Positions 45,598 to 58,400 of a DNA stretch of 64,000 bases are shown here, piece by piece (position 1 is the stretch's first letter; each line of letters begins with the position of its first letter). A model generated the notes under the pieces. The model was not told where the DNA came from and searched no databases. It was given only the letters and a program-made list of their open reading frames with translations. The translations under genes were made by a program, and so were the position numbers. The stretch is from Phylloscopus collybita (lineage: Eukaryota > Chordata > Aves > Passeriformes > Phylloscopidae), in the NCBI GenBank assembly GCA_027886175.1, contig JAJNNQ010000126.1, positions 1,746,501 through 1,810,500 on the forward strand, written 5' to 3'.

Positions 45598-48500
45598 AAA
45601 AGGAAAACAACAAGAGCAAAACTTTTAAAATATACTGGTCAATATCATCCCAGTGGTCCTGCTCCCAGGATATTTACAGCCCCATCTTCCTAGGAAAACA
45701 AGGGGGTTTACAAGAGCAACTTGATACTACAAATCTAATCATAACCATAAATCACACTTAAAAGTACGTTTCAGGATTATGTAGGTTTAGCAGTAAGTCT
45801 GGGCAACAAAAAAAAAAAAGCAAAATTCTTGCTATGACAGGTGACCAGCTGAAGTTTAATACCTTTGTTTTCAAGGTGCTGGGAAAATGGGTCTCTGCTG
45901 TATCTTACATAAACATCCCCTTGCAAGTTATGTGTCTGCAAAAAGTCAATCACAGCACTTTTTTTTCTTATCTGGGTACTTCATGGTACATGTTTGAAGC
46001 CCACAGCTCATATTACAGCATGAAGATGCAGGGAGTGGAATTAAAACTGTATGGTTACCTGGAACAGAATGAAAATGACTGAGACAAGTTTTTTGCTGTT
46101 TTAGTGGTGTCAAAGTCAAAGTTAGCAAAGAATTTTAGTCATGCCTGGGGCTTGGAATCAGATGGTTTTCTTTGCTGGGGAAAAGGGCTTCTGGTAGTAA
46201 GGCTTCATCTTCAGCTTCTGTGATTGATTTACCCTAACTGATAAAAAAAAAAGTCCAAGGGAACCATATGTTTTATGCCTGCTGGCAGCCCTCAGTAGTT
46301 TCATCCTGCCAGGACATACACAAAGGTAGGAATTTGAGGCTGAGGCAGGGAAAAAAAGGCTGGAAGAGAGTAAACAGTAGTTTAGTCACTCACAAAGGTT
46401 CTGAGAAAACAATCCTTGTGATCTGTTCAGAAACAAACACACACTTAAGCCAAACCCTATTCTCACCCTTCTTTGCAGGACTTTCAGTCTTAAATAGCAC
46501 TGATGCTTGTTTGAAAAAAATAATAAATAAATTCATTAGTTTTAATTGCTGATGTCTCCTAAGTCAGTTGGGGGCAAACTTCTGATGGAAGTCACCAGTA
46601 AACAAAGGCATAACCAGTTGCAAAGCCACTGATAATGCATTCAGATTTCTTGCACTGCTGTTGCAGCATGTGTCACTTAGACTGCACAGTGACAGGCATG
46701 GCAGATACCTCAGGAAACCGAGATATCTGAATATTTGAACATATCTGAACATATCCCTCTGTGATCTTCTGTTCGGTTCCTCAGCTGAAGAAGCAACTAG
46801 GTCTCTCAAGCCACTCCTCCTCAAAAATTACTAACATAATTACAATTACAAAATATTAAAGAATAATCAACTAGTGTTGATCTTTTCAGAGAGATATGCC
46901 CAGAAACCTGCAACTGAAAATCTGTAAGGTCAGGCTGTCTCTTTTCCAGTGTCCTGGTACTTCCATTTGCCATCATGGTAATTCAGCATTTCTGGTAAAA
47001 GGCAAGTGAAAATGATAGAGCTGTAAACTCACTGTAATTTACACCATATGGTAAATTAAAACAAATGGTTGAAAATTAAATTATAATTGGATTACTTCTG
47101 ACTGGCATGCTTCATCCAATCTCTGAAAGCCTATGGCTGGTGCCATGGCTATTAGTCTGCATACTGCTATTTCAGAGTAAGGAAAGAAACCCTATTTTGT
47201 TTCAAAGGCAGCATCCAGTGCAAGGCTGGATAGAGTTTGTACAGACAATGCTTGAAGAATTCTACAATTCAGATAAACATTAGGCCACAAAGGGCATTAT
47301 TTCCTAACACATGATTCTTTCCATAAAATGTGCTTTTCCCTCCTTCCCTCCTAAACACCACAGTGTTCTCATATCCTTCACTACCACCTCCCTACCTTTT
47401 TATTTTGCATATGCCCCTTCCCACTTTGATGCAATGTTCTTGCCTTATTGAGTTTTCCTACACAACACCACAGATCTCAAATATAGGTCACACTCAGGCT
47501 GCAGTTAATCTACCTCACATGCATTGCCACTTTAAGTGCTCCAGGCTCCCCCAATTCCTTTAGCTAGACCACAGCAAGCCCCCTCAGTCCTTCCCCACAT
47601 CCCCAGTCTCCTGCAGCTACAGTCTCAGCTATCCCTCCCTCCCCTCTGCTCCCTACAGCATCTCCAACACTCCTCCACACTGTCTGACACCTCAGCTGCA
47701 CACTGATATCTGCCAAGGAGCAGCCTGCATGCACCCACAGCTGGTGTGGAGCCACCCAGGCACTGGCAGGTATGCCTGTGGCAGTAGGCCTGACCACCCA
47801 GGGATCCAGGAATTCAGGGAACAAGATGTGCACCAGCAAGCCTGGCAGCTGACACCCCTCAGGGAGCCAGGGTGACAACGCTGCCGAGCGACCAGACGCC
47901 TGGCAGATGCAACAAAAGGTGACAAGGGTGGCACCCCAGGCCTCTGCTGCTTCTGACAGGCCCCACTCAGTGCACCAGGAGTATTGCCAGCTGTTTGCAT
48001 TGGAAGTGGGATTGGATCCTGAAGGGCAGAGTGGGTGCCAGCCTCTCTCTCCTGTTACCTTGGCATAGCATGCTTACAACCTGACCGCCCCCTTTGCAGC
48101 TGGCACCTCCCAGCCCTACTCTGGTGCCCTAATCCTTGGAAGGTGCACCAAGCACAGCCACAGAGCTCCTTCTTCAATGTCTTTGGAGAAGTCTTCCTTG
48201 TCAGGGGGCAAAAAAATGTCTGAGCCTGGGGGTTGGGATGCAGAGCCCTCTGCCATTCTGCCTCTACAAGACACTGTGCTTATTTGCTCATCTACACAGC
48301 TCTGCTATCTCTCTAACATCCAGAGTGCACAAGCTTTTTGGGGGCTGTCTTTTCATTTTGCTCCTGTACATCACCAAATAACATCCTGATCTCCTGCCCA
48401 GGATCACAGTCACCAAAAGGGGATCATTAGCAATCCAGCAAAGTCCTACCAGATATTTTGTTTACAAACAAAATGCCTGAAATTAGACAGGAGAGGCTTT

Positions 48501-51500
48501 GCCATTGTAAGCTCAACTGAAAATTTGCTCTTCCTTTGGGAGAATTGCTTACAGTGAAGAAAGGCCATTTGGTGACAATGGGGAGTGAGCCTTTTTTCCA
48601 GCTGTTGACAAATAGTCTTGGTTCAAAGCTTCCCACAGAGCACGTGGAGAAGCCCTTTTATCTTCACAAAGGTGAATTCATGCTGTTCTTGCCAAAATGA
48701 GGTGGCTTCTTTTATTTCCTCTTACTTTTTTTCCACACCTCTAAATGCCCAGGAGCAGTCTGCAGGCACATTCCAGAGGGGATATTTAATATTTTATTGC
48801 CAAGCAAGTACTAAAGGACTGGTTCCCATAGTCACTATCTGCAAAAGTTTCCCCCACAGGGCTCACAGAGAGCAGAGAGCATGTCCCCTTCTACACCCAC
48901 TGCTCCTGCTGAACACAATGCCAGGAAAACCCACTGTTTCCAGCGAGGCTCATAAATCTCCTTGGTGATCCCTGACAGCTTTGCTTGCCTTGAAGAAGGA
49001 ATGAATACACATGCCTGAGATCAGCATCCCAAGCCACTATCAGACCTTGAGGAAGGTGCCAGCGGCATTACCTAAAAATAGCTCAGGTACCCATGAGAAA
49101 AGATTACCTGCCAGACTGAGAGCTTATTGCCTAACATACCTCTAACAGCAGAGAGGAAAGCAACACACACCTAAGAGGTTTGCATATGAGTCCTGAAGAG
49201 GAGGTGTTTGAAGTGAATTCATTAGGGTAAATGCTTTGTTGCTGGGATAGCCATCAGTGCACAGTTCTGTTGAAAGTTTTCATCTTTGAGGCTGACTGTA
49301 ACCCACCACATCTTGCATCTCTCAGTATGACACTTTCACAGCAGGTCAGTGTACTGCTTAATGCCACAACAGCTCTCTTACCCCTCCTAACACGCCAATT
49401 CTGTGAGTCCTTTCAGTCCTTGTGCCTATGTACAGGCAAGACACCAAAAATGGCTTTCTAATTAATCAAGGTAATCACAAGTTCTCGGTTTTTTCCCCCC
49501 CCCCATGTAAATCCCAAGCCATAGCCATGCCAGACAGATACACTAACCAGTGTTCTGCCTTGCCATATGTATCTTGCTTCATTTCTGTTGTGCATTCAAG
49601 ACATCTCTCTTGCACAGTGTGCACATCTCAGGCAGCCCTTTCCATGGCTCATCCAGTGGTGTGCACGTGAGGATGGCTGTATTAGCAAGGCTGAAGGATG
49701 CAGCTCACAACACATTTTCTACTTGATGGCAAAGATAACTGAGAAGCTCCAGCTCCTCAGCTCCTGTTTCCCAAGAGCTGTCTGTATCTCTGCTGTTCCA
49801 CAGCCTTGTGTGCCCTGGGTAATGCTGTGCACTCCTGTCTGCAGCCTGGTTTGCAGCGTGTTCCAGGAGCACTCCCATCACCACCACTGGAAGGGTGGTG
49901 GCTGCAAAGGAGGGTGGGAAAGAATGACTGCGTGAAGAGCTGAGGATGAAGAGAGATTTCCCAAGCTGACTTTGTTGTTGAAGAAAACATGGGATGACAT
50001 CCTCAGATGGAAAAGATTTTTCTTATCTGTCCTCCCGCCAATTATCGTCCCTCCCATATCCATAACGTGAGCCAGCACAGCTACACAAACATGTAAGATA
50101 TCACAGAATAATAAGTTCAGCTGCTGTGAGAGGCCTTAGATCAGATCAGTTCTTAGGAAATCTCTTTGGTAAAACAGGAGATTATACAGCTTCTCCAGAG
50201 TAACGTTGCCAAGCATGTAATTTGAACACTGACTTTTTGAGACAAAGGGCTTTTACACCTACTTTCAAACTCTGAAGTCACACCCAGATGACACATCAGT
50301 GGTGTTCTGCACAAAGAGATTGTACCAACACAACAAAACCCACTTAGGTGCTATCACCAGATTAATTCAGAACCAGCTAGTGGACACCTAAACCAGGTTG
50401 AAAAACAGGTACAGTGCCTCTGACCAGAATCACTACACATTCCCCAGCCCATGCCCCAAACTCCCACATAAAAGTCCATTTGAATGTGCAGTTTATATAC
50501 ATGAGACTCTCCAGGGCATCCAGAAGCCATTGGGGCTCTACCAGATGTGTTGTGCAGTACATTTGGTTATGTGTGAAATTCCCACCACCTAAGCACATTA
50601 AATTTCCTGTGCTTGCATTAGCCAACTGCACAGAGGGTGTGCAGTACCAAGAGCAGATTCAGGTATCCCAGTGCCCCTACCTGGAGCTGTTACACAGAAA
50701 TGTGGGTCACACAAAAATGCCACTGCCCCAGCTTTCTCCCAGCCCCATCCACAGCTAAAGAAAAACCAGCTGAAAAGCACAAACTGTTCAACTTCAGTGC
50801 AACCACACAATGGGCTGCCTCTGTTTGACCACAGATTCCTATTCACTCTTCTAGTCATGGGCAGGATATTCTAGCTGTTTGCAGGTGGCTTCATGCTTTC
50901 TAGAATGCAAGTTGTCAAGAGACTGTGGGGATGGCAGTCTACATGAATAAGTATTGTTTTCTAAGCACTGTGATCTCTCTATTACTGGAGAAAGCAAAAC
51001 ATGTAGGAAGAGAATAAAATGGATTTTGTCATCCTTCAGGCAGAGATTATACAAGAGAAGAGTTATATTATGATTAGCTACATTACCATTGACTAGACAG
51101 CTAGTTAATTCCAGGGAATCAGTGGCAAAACTCTTATTGATTCTAATTCAGCTCAGATGTAATCCAGTAATCAAAATCAGTTTGGTCTTCTTTGGACTCT
51201 GTTTTGACCAAAAGTTATGAGATACAAAATATGGTGGGACAAACAATCTAAGGATGGGACAGAATTGAACAGAGTAGCATCCCAAATTGAGTAACTCTCA
51301 AAGATTTAATGTTTTTCTGTGTGCACAACCTATGCATTACAGAACTTATATATGTAAAAGACTTGTATATCAGAAAAACAGAACAAAATTATCATTAGGA
51401 TAAACTTACCCTTCTTTTCCTTGCATAACCCATAACCCTGCCAAATCACATGTTTACTGGTGGATAATATGTAAGTACAAAAAGGCTGCATTGAAAAACC

Positions 51501-52355
51501 AAAACAAAACTCACAACAAAAAACCAACACCATTCACAATGTAAAAAATGCCCAGTAAGACTCTTCTATTGTGGCAGGGGGGCATTTCAACAGATCTGTT
51601 AGACATCAAAAGGAGCTGAGATAGCACAGTGATATAAATCTGAAAGCCCAATTGTTATAAGCCTTTGGCTCTCAGTTAGCTCTTTGTAGAACCAAGGTTG
51701 TAGTGGATTCATGAATGAGTCTGCCTGCTTGTACACAAACTGCACAATAAGGAGAGTATCTTGATACAAGACATTTACTAGATCAATACAAGAAAGGAAG
51801 GTACTCACATTTTAATGATGAAACAGCAGGAGACAGAAAATAGATGGAACAAATTCTTTCAAGAAAGTTCCAGGGAAAGCAACCATGTGGATAAAACAAA
51901 TACTCAGAAACAAACATGACAATGAGGAGGCACGGCCAGAGGAGGAACAAAAGAGCTGTGGAACATGAGTTTTATATTAACTCATTCTAAATACAAAATA
52001 GCCAGTAGTCCTTTCCAAAGTAAGCAGTCCTTATACCAACAATGAATGGGCAAGATACAGTAAAATAAAAATACATGGCAATGGAAAGACTAAAGAAAAA
52101 GAAAACAAACTTGTCTGAAGGTAATGACTCCTGAGGAGAAAAGTTACTTGCAGGAAACATTTTAAAAGATCCCAGCAGTGGCTTTGCAATGTTCCATGGA
52201 CAAATAACTTTGAAATCCATCATAGGAAAAGGTTGAGGGAAAAATGGTGAGAAAAATGCATTAAAAAATGTGGAACAAACCAACAACCCAAACAGTAAAG
52301 CTCTTTTGGTCTGCCCTATCTTTTTAAGATACTTTGAAATCATAAAGTGTTCTAC
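45598..52355. other. Long unique non-coding interval
   Basis: No gene, LTR or CR1 recognised over 6.7 kb. A C10 run is at 49495-49504. 47550-48150 is GC-richer than average, with no domain in its frames. A short A/C stretch lies at 51496-51530. Frames such as 49567-49935 look like chance. Confidence 0.4.
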
Positions 52356-52398
52356 CACAAACAAACAAACAAACAAACAAACAAACAAACAAACCCAC

Positions 52399-52435
<37 letters not shown>

Positions 52436-52468
52436 AAAAAAACAAAACAACCACAAAAACCCCAACCA
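52356..52468 (+). repeat. (AAAC)n, poly(A) and A/C tract
   Basis: About nine perfect AAAC units (52358-52394) are followed by CCACC, about 33 A residues, and CAAAAC/CCACAAAAACCCC sequence. It is the same type of tract as at 41.7 and 42.5 kb. Confidence 0.95.
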
Positions 52469-55400
52469 GATTGAAACAGATTGTCAGTGTGAGTGCCACC
52501 AAATAACAAGAGACATTTAATAATTTTCTTCAGTAAGCTTGTGAACTTGCTTTGGGGCAAATTTTGGAAGCATAAATACTGTTCAACGAAATGTCAAATG
52601 ACTAGCCCAACTGCTACAATATTGACCCTGCATGTGAGAAAACCCTACCTCTAGTGCCCTCTGCACTTGTATACCCATTCAAAGAGATATTTCCTTCTTT
52701 CAGGGAAGGCAGACATCTAGGAATTTGAGCATGAGGACTTCTTACATAGCCCAGGAGAGAAGAAAGCCCAGTCTGGGCATACTTTGAGTCACCAGAAATC
52801 AGAGGAGAAGCAGAGAGGCATCCTGTGGGTTGTGGGATGTTTCTTCCCAGGATTATCTTGGTGAACTGCAGCAATTAAGAGTTCATCTGAGCTCAGAAAA
52901 AAAAAAATCATACTCCTAACTCTGCAATTTTGATTGACATTTTCTCACTGTGTCATCTGGTGACTACATATTCATGTGTCTGCTTCTAGTTTTGTTCTCT
53001 TCCTGCACTAGGGAAATCTCCTAGGGTGGCTCCACTGCACTCACCTCACAGCTCCCTCCTGTCCATTTTTCAGTGGGAGCAAAGCCAGACATCAGCCAAG
53101 ACAAACCTCATGTGTTCATTCACCTCTGCACCCCTGGATTTGAGAGAAAACAAGCCTTATTAGCAGGCTATGTTCTCAGGAAGGGAGGTAGTTTCCTGCT
53201 GCTTCCTACAAGTAAAAAGTCATCTGAACTTTCTCCCAAATGATGCACAAACAACTTGGAAGAGAATAAGCAAGAAGTCCAGCAATCTACAAGCTCCTCC
53301 AGGCATAGGTTTCTCCTTTAAATGCAGGATGACCTCAGGACATCAGTTACAGTGAGGTAATTGCCATCAGAGGATTCACTAAATTTTCACTGGGAGCAAG
53401 CAGGGTACTTCTACCATACACAAAAAAAGTTGGGTCTCTGTGCTGGAATTAATTCTTAGTTTCCATTTCCTCTTGTTGCTTATGGAGGGGAGAAGGGCAC
53501 TTGCCTGGGTTTGGCCTGTGTAAATATTGGCCCTGGCTTCATTTTATTTTTAAATATACAGCTAAAAAAAAAATGGGCTTAACATGATTGATATGAGGAT
53601 AGTGCTGGAAAAAGTTATTTTACAACTTTAGCCATAACAGATTTCACTTGGTGCTGTTATGTAGGAAATTAAATCAAATACAGTAGCAGAGCAATATGTC
53701 AAAGAAAACTGATTTCACTGAGCAGCAGTATCCACTTAAAAGTAACTCACAAGCATACGGAACAAATGACTTTTTCATTTCTTTCATTTCTCATGTCTTA
53801 AGAAAATGGGATCTAATTCATAAATTGCAATATACAAATCAGAAAAACTCTGAGTAAGAGGCAATGTGCTTGGGTTAGTCTATTCATTCAAGATTGTTCA
53901 GCAACTTTACCTTCTTCTCCAAGGCTTATCTCTCAGCCACATTTCTCCTAGTAAGAATTACATGATGTGAAATTGTTACAGATTTAAAGAATGTGCAGGG
54001 GAATAACTGACTAAAAGATTAGTCATTGCACTCCTGCAATCCACCAATAATAAGATACTACCTTTGCCAGTAAAAGTAAATTTTTAGAGTGACATTAAAC
54101 TACTCTAGGCAATTTGGAAGAAGGGCAGGCTGCGTAAAATACTGGCTTTTCACAAGAACAACAGAAATAATTGGTCATTCAAAGTCACTTCTGCTGACTC
54201 TACAGTTAAGTCTTGCAGGAGAGTCTGTCAGTAAGTAATTTGGCTTGAATTTCTCAAGTTTACCCATGCAGAATAAAACAGTTCAGAAATAGACCTCCTG
54301 GGTGCCAATGTTGATTACTCAATGCTATGAGGAAAATTATGCAATTCTATTTTTCTTCTCATTAGACAAGAGGAAGCTTCAATTTATTTTTTTTAATAGC
54401 TTCAGGGTGTTAAGCTTTTATTTGCATTTCCTGTTGGTTTCAACAGCAAGGGTTGGGAAGGACTAAAACTTCAATTCTCCATGAGCCCTCACTCACATTT
54501 CATCACTTGTAAAGAGGCAGAAAATCACAAAAAAGGTTGCCCAAGTGGTTCAACAGTAGTTTGTATCAGTGGGCAGGGCTGTGCAGTGTAGAAGCCTTTG
54601 GCAAGAGGGTGGCTGAGAAAGTCAAGAACAGAAATGTCCTTAGCCATTGCAGCCAGAGCAGGCAGGAACCATGGCTCAGAAACCCTAGGAGGTAAATTCC
54701 TTTTCTGCTATTCCACATCACCTCCTTCCATGCACATCCTTTTCCCAGTCTCATTTGGACCTAAAGTGGCAAACATAGTTTTTGGGACTTAAGTTGGTAT
54801 TAAATTCCTAACCTTGTTGTGATGAACCACCAGAGCACCATATCCAAGCTCTCTCCAACTTGTTTTAACCTCTACTCTGCCCCTCTGCCTTCTCTAGGCC
54901 TGCACTGCTTTGACAAGTACATCACACCTAAGACTTCTAAAGCAAGACCGTGCATTTTTTTATGGCTTTTCTTGTATTGGTGATGTGTTCTCATCATGAC
55001 ACTCTGCCTGTCACTTTCTGTTAAACCTGAGCAGTACATTTGGGCAGCAAGGAAGAAGACTCCTCAGCAGCAAAAGCCTTTTATCACAAAGAGAAATGTG
55101 CACAGACACATCAAGTATATCTTTGACTGCAGCTTTCCCGTTGCAGTGCTGTATCATATTATTTGAAATTAGGAAAATCATTGCATTTGCAGACTGTTTA
55201 TAATCAATATATATTATCTGTAGACTATGTATATTAACTGCAGGCCCAACAATCATGGTTCACTACGTCACTCTAAAGCCAGCTAGAAGTTAAAGACATC
55301 TAGATCTGTGCTGTTGCATGAGTAGCATTATATCACTTTTCAGTTTTGTACTCCAAACTGTTTTTCTGCTGCTGAATACACATCAGAACCTAGCACAAGT

Positions 55401-58400
55401 TAGCACCAAAAAAAAAAAAAAAAAAAAAAGTGCTAAATGGGGATGGAAAAAGGGATACATCTTTTCTTGTTGAGCCTTTTACTTATATAAAATGTAGCCC
55501 AAAGGTATTATAGAGGAAAACGCATACTCGAAGATACCAGCAAAAGTAGCCCACCACAGTAAAATGATATTGCTATAATTTCACATGACTTCTTCTTTCC
55601 AAAATCTTTGATTTCTTGCTGCCACACTCAGCATATGTCATCAGGCCAATGAAACGTCTTACCTGAAGCACTGGGGAAGGAGTCAAGCTCTGAGGTGAGA
55701 AACAATGTCATTGAAAATAGGCAGCAACACAAGCAGATGTGCCTCAGAACTTGCAAGAGAAATCCAGATTTCCCAGTCCTTATGTGTTCCCACTTATTAA
55801 AGAGCTGTGCAAATCACCTGCCCAGACAGTGATAGATGCTGGTCTTAATATTTACTCATTATTAATAGGTACTGTTCTCTTAGCCAGGTGGATCACACTT
55901 CTGCACTGCCTTTGTATCAAAGGTGCTAAAGGTCCTCTTTGATATAGCACCACCACACCCAAGAGCATGAGGAAGGAACTTATCTGATGATCTGATGGGA
56001 AGGGCAAGGGAGATGATCAAGACAGCTCTCCTGTCAGAGTTGCCTGCCACCAGAGTGGGAAAGGTGCTTCTGACTCTGGCATGGTTGCATGGGAGAGCTG
56101 CAGTGGAACAAGCCCAGAACTGGCCACAGCATGCAAATTCTGTATCCTGGGGAACTGAACAGTTTTGAAAGATGCTTTCTTTTTAAATCTGAGTGAGTAT
56201 TTGATGAAAGGCTAGAGATGCACACACAAACACACACAGTCAGTGACACTCTTCATGGTGCTCACTTGCTGGGAAGCCCAGACTGCAGCTTTTGTCATAC
56301 CTGATCTGAGGCCAGGCTCAGGACCTGATGGATGGTGAGAGCCCCTACCCCAGGGCTGCTGTCTGACTTGAAAGTGCTCATCTCCTCTCTCTTCTCATTG
56401 CCTTTCAATTGAGAGTATGCAAAGAAGGCTCACCATATGTATTCCATGTTCTCAAACTCTCTCCATAGGCATCTAGATTCAACCTGACAAAAAATAGGAT
56501 CTTTGATCTGATCCAGTAGAGTCGGATGTATGTGCTCCTCCCTTTCTTCCTCTCCCCTTTCCCTGGCACCCACTCATGAAGTTCCAATCCTTTGTGAGGA
56601 GGCTTTGCTAGCTATGTCCTCAAAAGTACTGCTATGTTTCTCAAGAAAGATTCCATTTCAATAAATCAGAATTTAGCCATAAAGTTTCTCATTGCAGAAA
56701 AATTCCCCAACTCCATCTTTTTAAGAACTTTCCCTTACAAAGGAGATAAGCAGAAGTTTATCCTTACATTTTGCTGATACCATTGAGCTTGTAGGGCAAA
56801 TGAAGTCTCCTTGACTGTGTGTGCAAGCCCTTGAAGTTTAAGGCCTGGCTTTTTCCTTTGTAGTAGCAGTTTGTCTCAGGCAGCAATGTTCCTGGCATCC
56901 CACCAAAGCCAATGGAAAAGCTGTGATGTGTCTCAGGAGACTCTGGTTTAAATTCCATCTGCATAAACAGAAGGCTGGGCCAGTACAAGATATACCTATC
57001 TCCATTTAAAAAATCAGAGCATATTAGTACTCAAAACCAAGTGGTACCTTGATATTATCCTACTCTGACAGCTGTGTGGCTCTCCTGAAGAGATCCAGAT
57101 TACTTCAAGAACATTCCAAAAAAAGATCCAGTCCTTGATACATCACTGAAAACAAACCAGATTTGTTCCTCAGTGAAACTACATGTCATGCTCTGTGTAC
57201 CTGTAAGGAGATGGTGTGTAGAGACGGAAAGTGTCCTGTCATGCTTCAGTCCTGGAGGTGGCCCAAAATTGCAGCCTTAAGTCTGGACAGACTGCTGCCC
57301 ACACCAGCCTGCTCCAGCATGCCCACAGTTCAGAACAGGAAGGAAACTTAGCACTGAGCTGTCATAGGTGAGACTGCTCCAGGAATTTCATGCATGAGAA
57401 AAGGGCTATAGATGTTTTAGGATCACTGGCCCTGAAACACTCCCTAGGAACTGGTTTTCAGTGACCCAGATGGCCAGACTTGAATAGATCAATTAATTAC
57501 TCTTACGACATTCTCCGGTAACCCACAACCCAGAACTGCAACAGTAGAAACTTGGTCTGCTTGAGCCTTTGACCAGCAAAGGCCCCAGATAGCCACAGCA
57601 GGCAATCTTGCAGGATGTGGAATAGCCATTCTGACCCCAGGCTCCTGACAGCTCTAGTGAAGCCTGCTGCCATCAGAAACGACTGGGCTGAAGGCAGTAA
57701 CTGCACTGACTGTTCTCCTGCCAGAGCAGCTCTGAGCACACAGTCCCACACTGCACTCAGACCTGTAGGGATGGTCAGTGGCCAGGGATCCCACAGTCTC
57801 TTTAAATGGCAAAAAATAACTTTTCCTGATCTTCCACAGCTCTGCTCAATACGTGTTCCAGTTATCTCAGAGTGTGAAGATGAAGGGGAAGTAAATGTCT
57901 AACTTGCAAATAGGATTCAGCTCCTCAGTTCTAGGGAAAGCTTCATGGATACAGGTATGACAGCATAGTCCTTGTCACATACTTATGCTGAAAAAGAAGG
58001 AGGCTTTACAGAACAGCCAGCAAGGGAGTGTGGGTCAGCAGTTGATCTATTCTGAAACTACAGCCATAACTCTGGAATGCTGTTCCCTCTACACCAACTC
58101 TGCTGCAGGCACTCACAAAGTACCTGTGATCCACCTGAGTGCACACAAGTGATTTGGCCCTCTGTGTTCTGCAGAACATTCTTCAGTTGCAACACCAGCA
58201 AGGTTTCAGCCTCACTGCCTGATAGGATTGGTTTTTGAGACAGGTCTTTGATGAGACTTTCATACTCCTTCCTACTTCTGCTTGGGAGCAATCAATGCAG
58301 ACTGGTGTTGCCATTTCTGTGGGGTCTTCCCTTCTCTCTGAGACAGGAGGGACACCATTACCCTGCAAATGACAGTGGTTTCTGCAACTGATAGTGAAGG

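Noticed and set aside
47564..48150. GC-richer segment as possible exon or CpG island
   Set aside because: CpG is not frequent enough, no frame has a known domain, and no splice structure is visible.
49567..49935. 122-codon plus frame
   Set aside because: No recognisable domain, and the length is expected by chance over 64 kb in six frames.
50090..50160. Possible CR1 tail (ATCACAGAATAATAAG)
   Set aside because: Only the first few bases resemble a CR1 end; the following blocks do not match.
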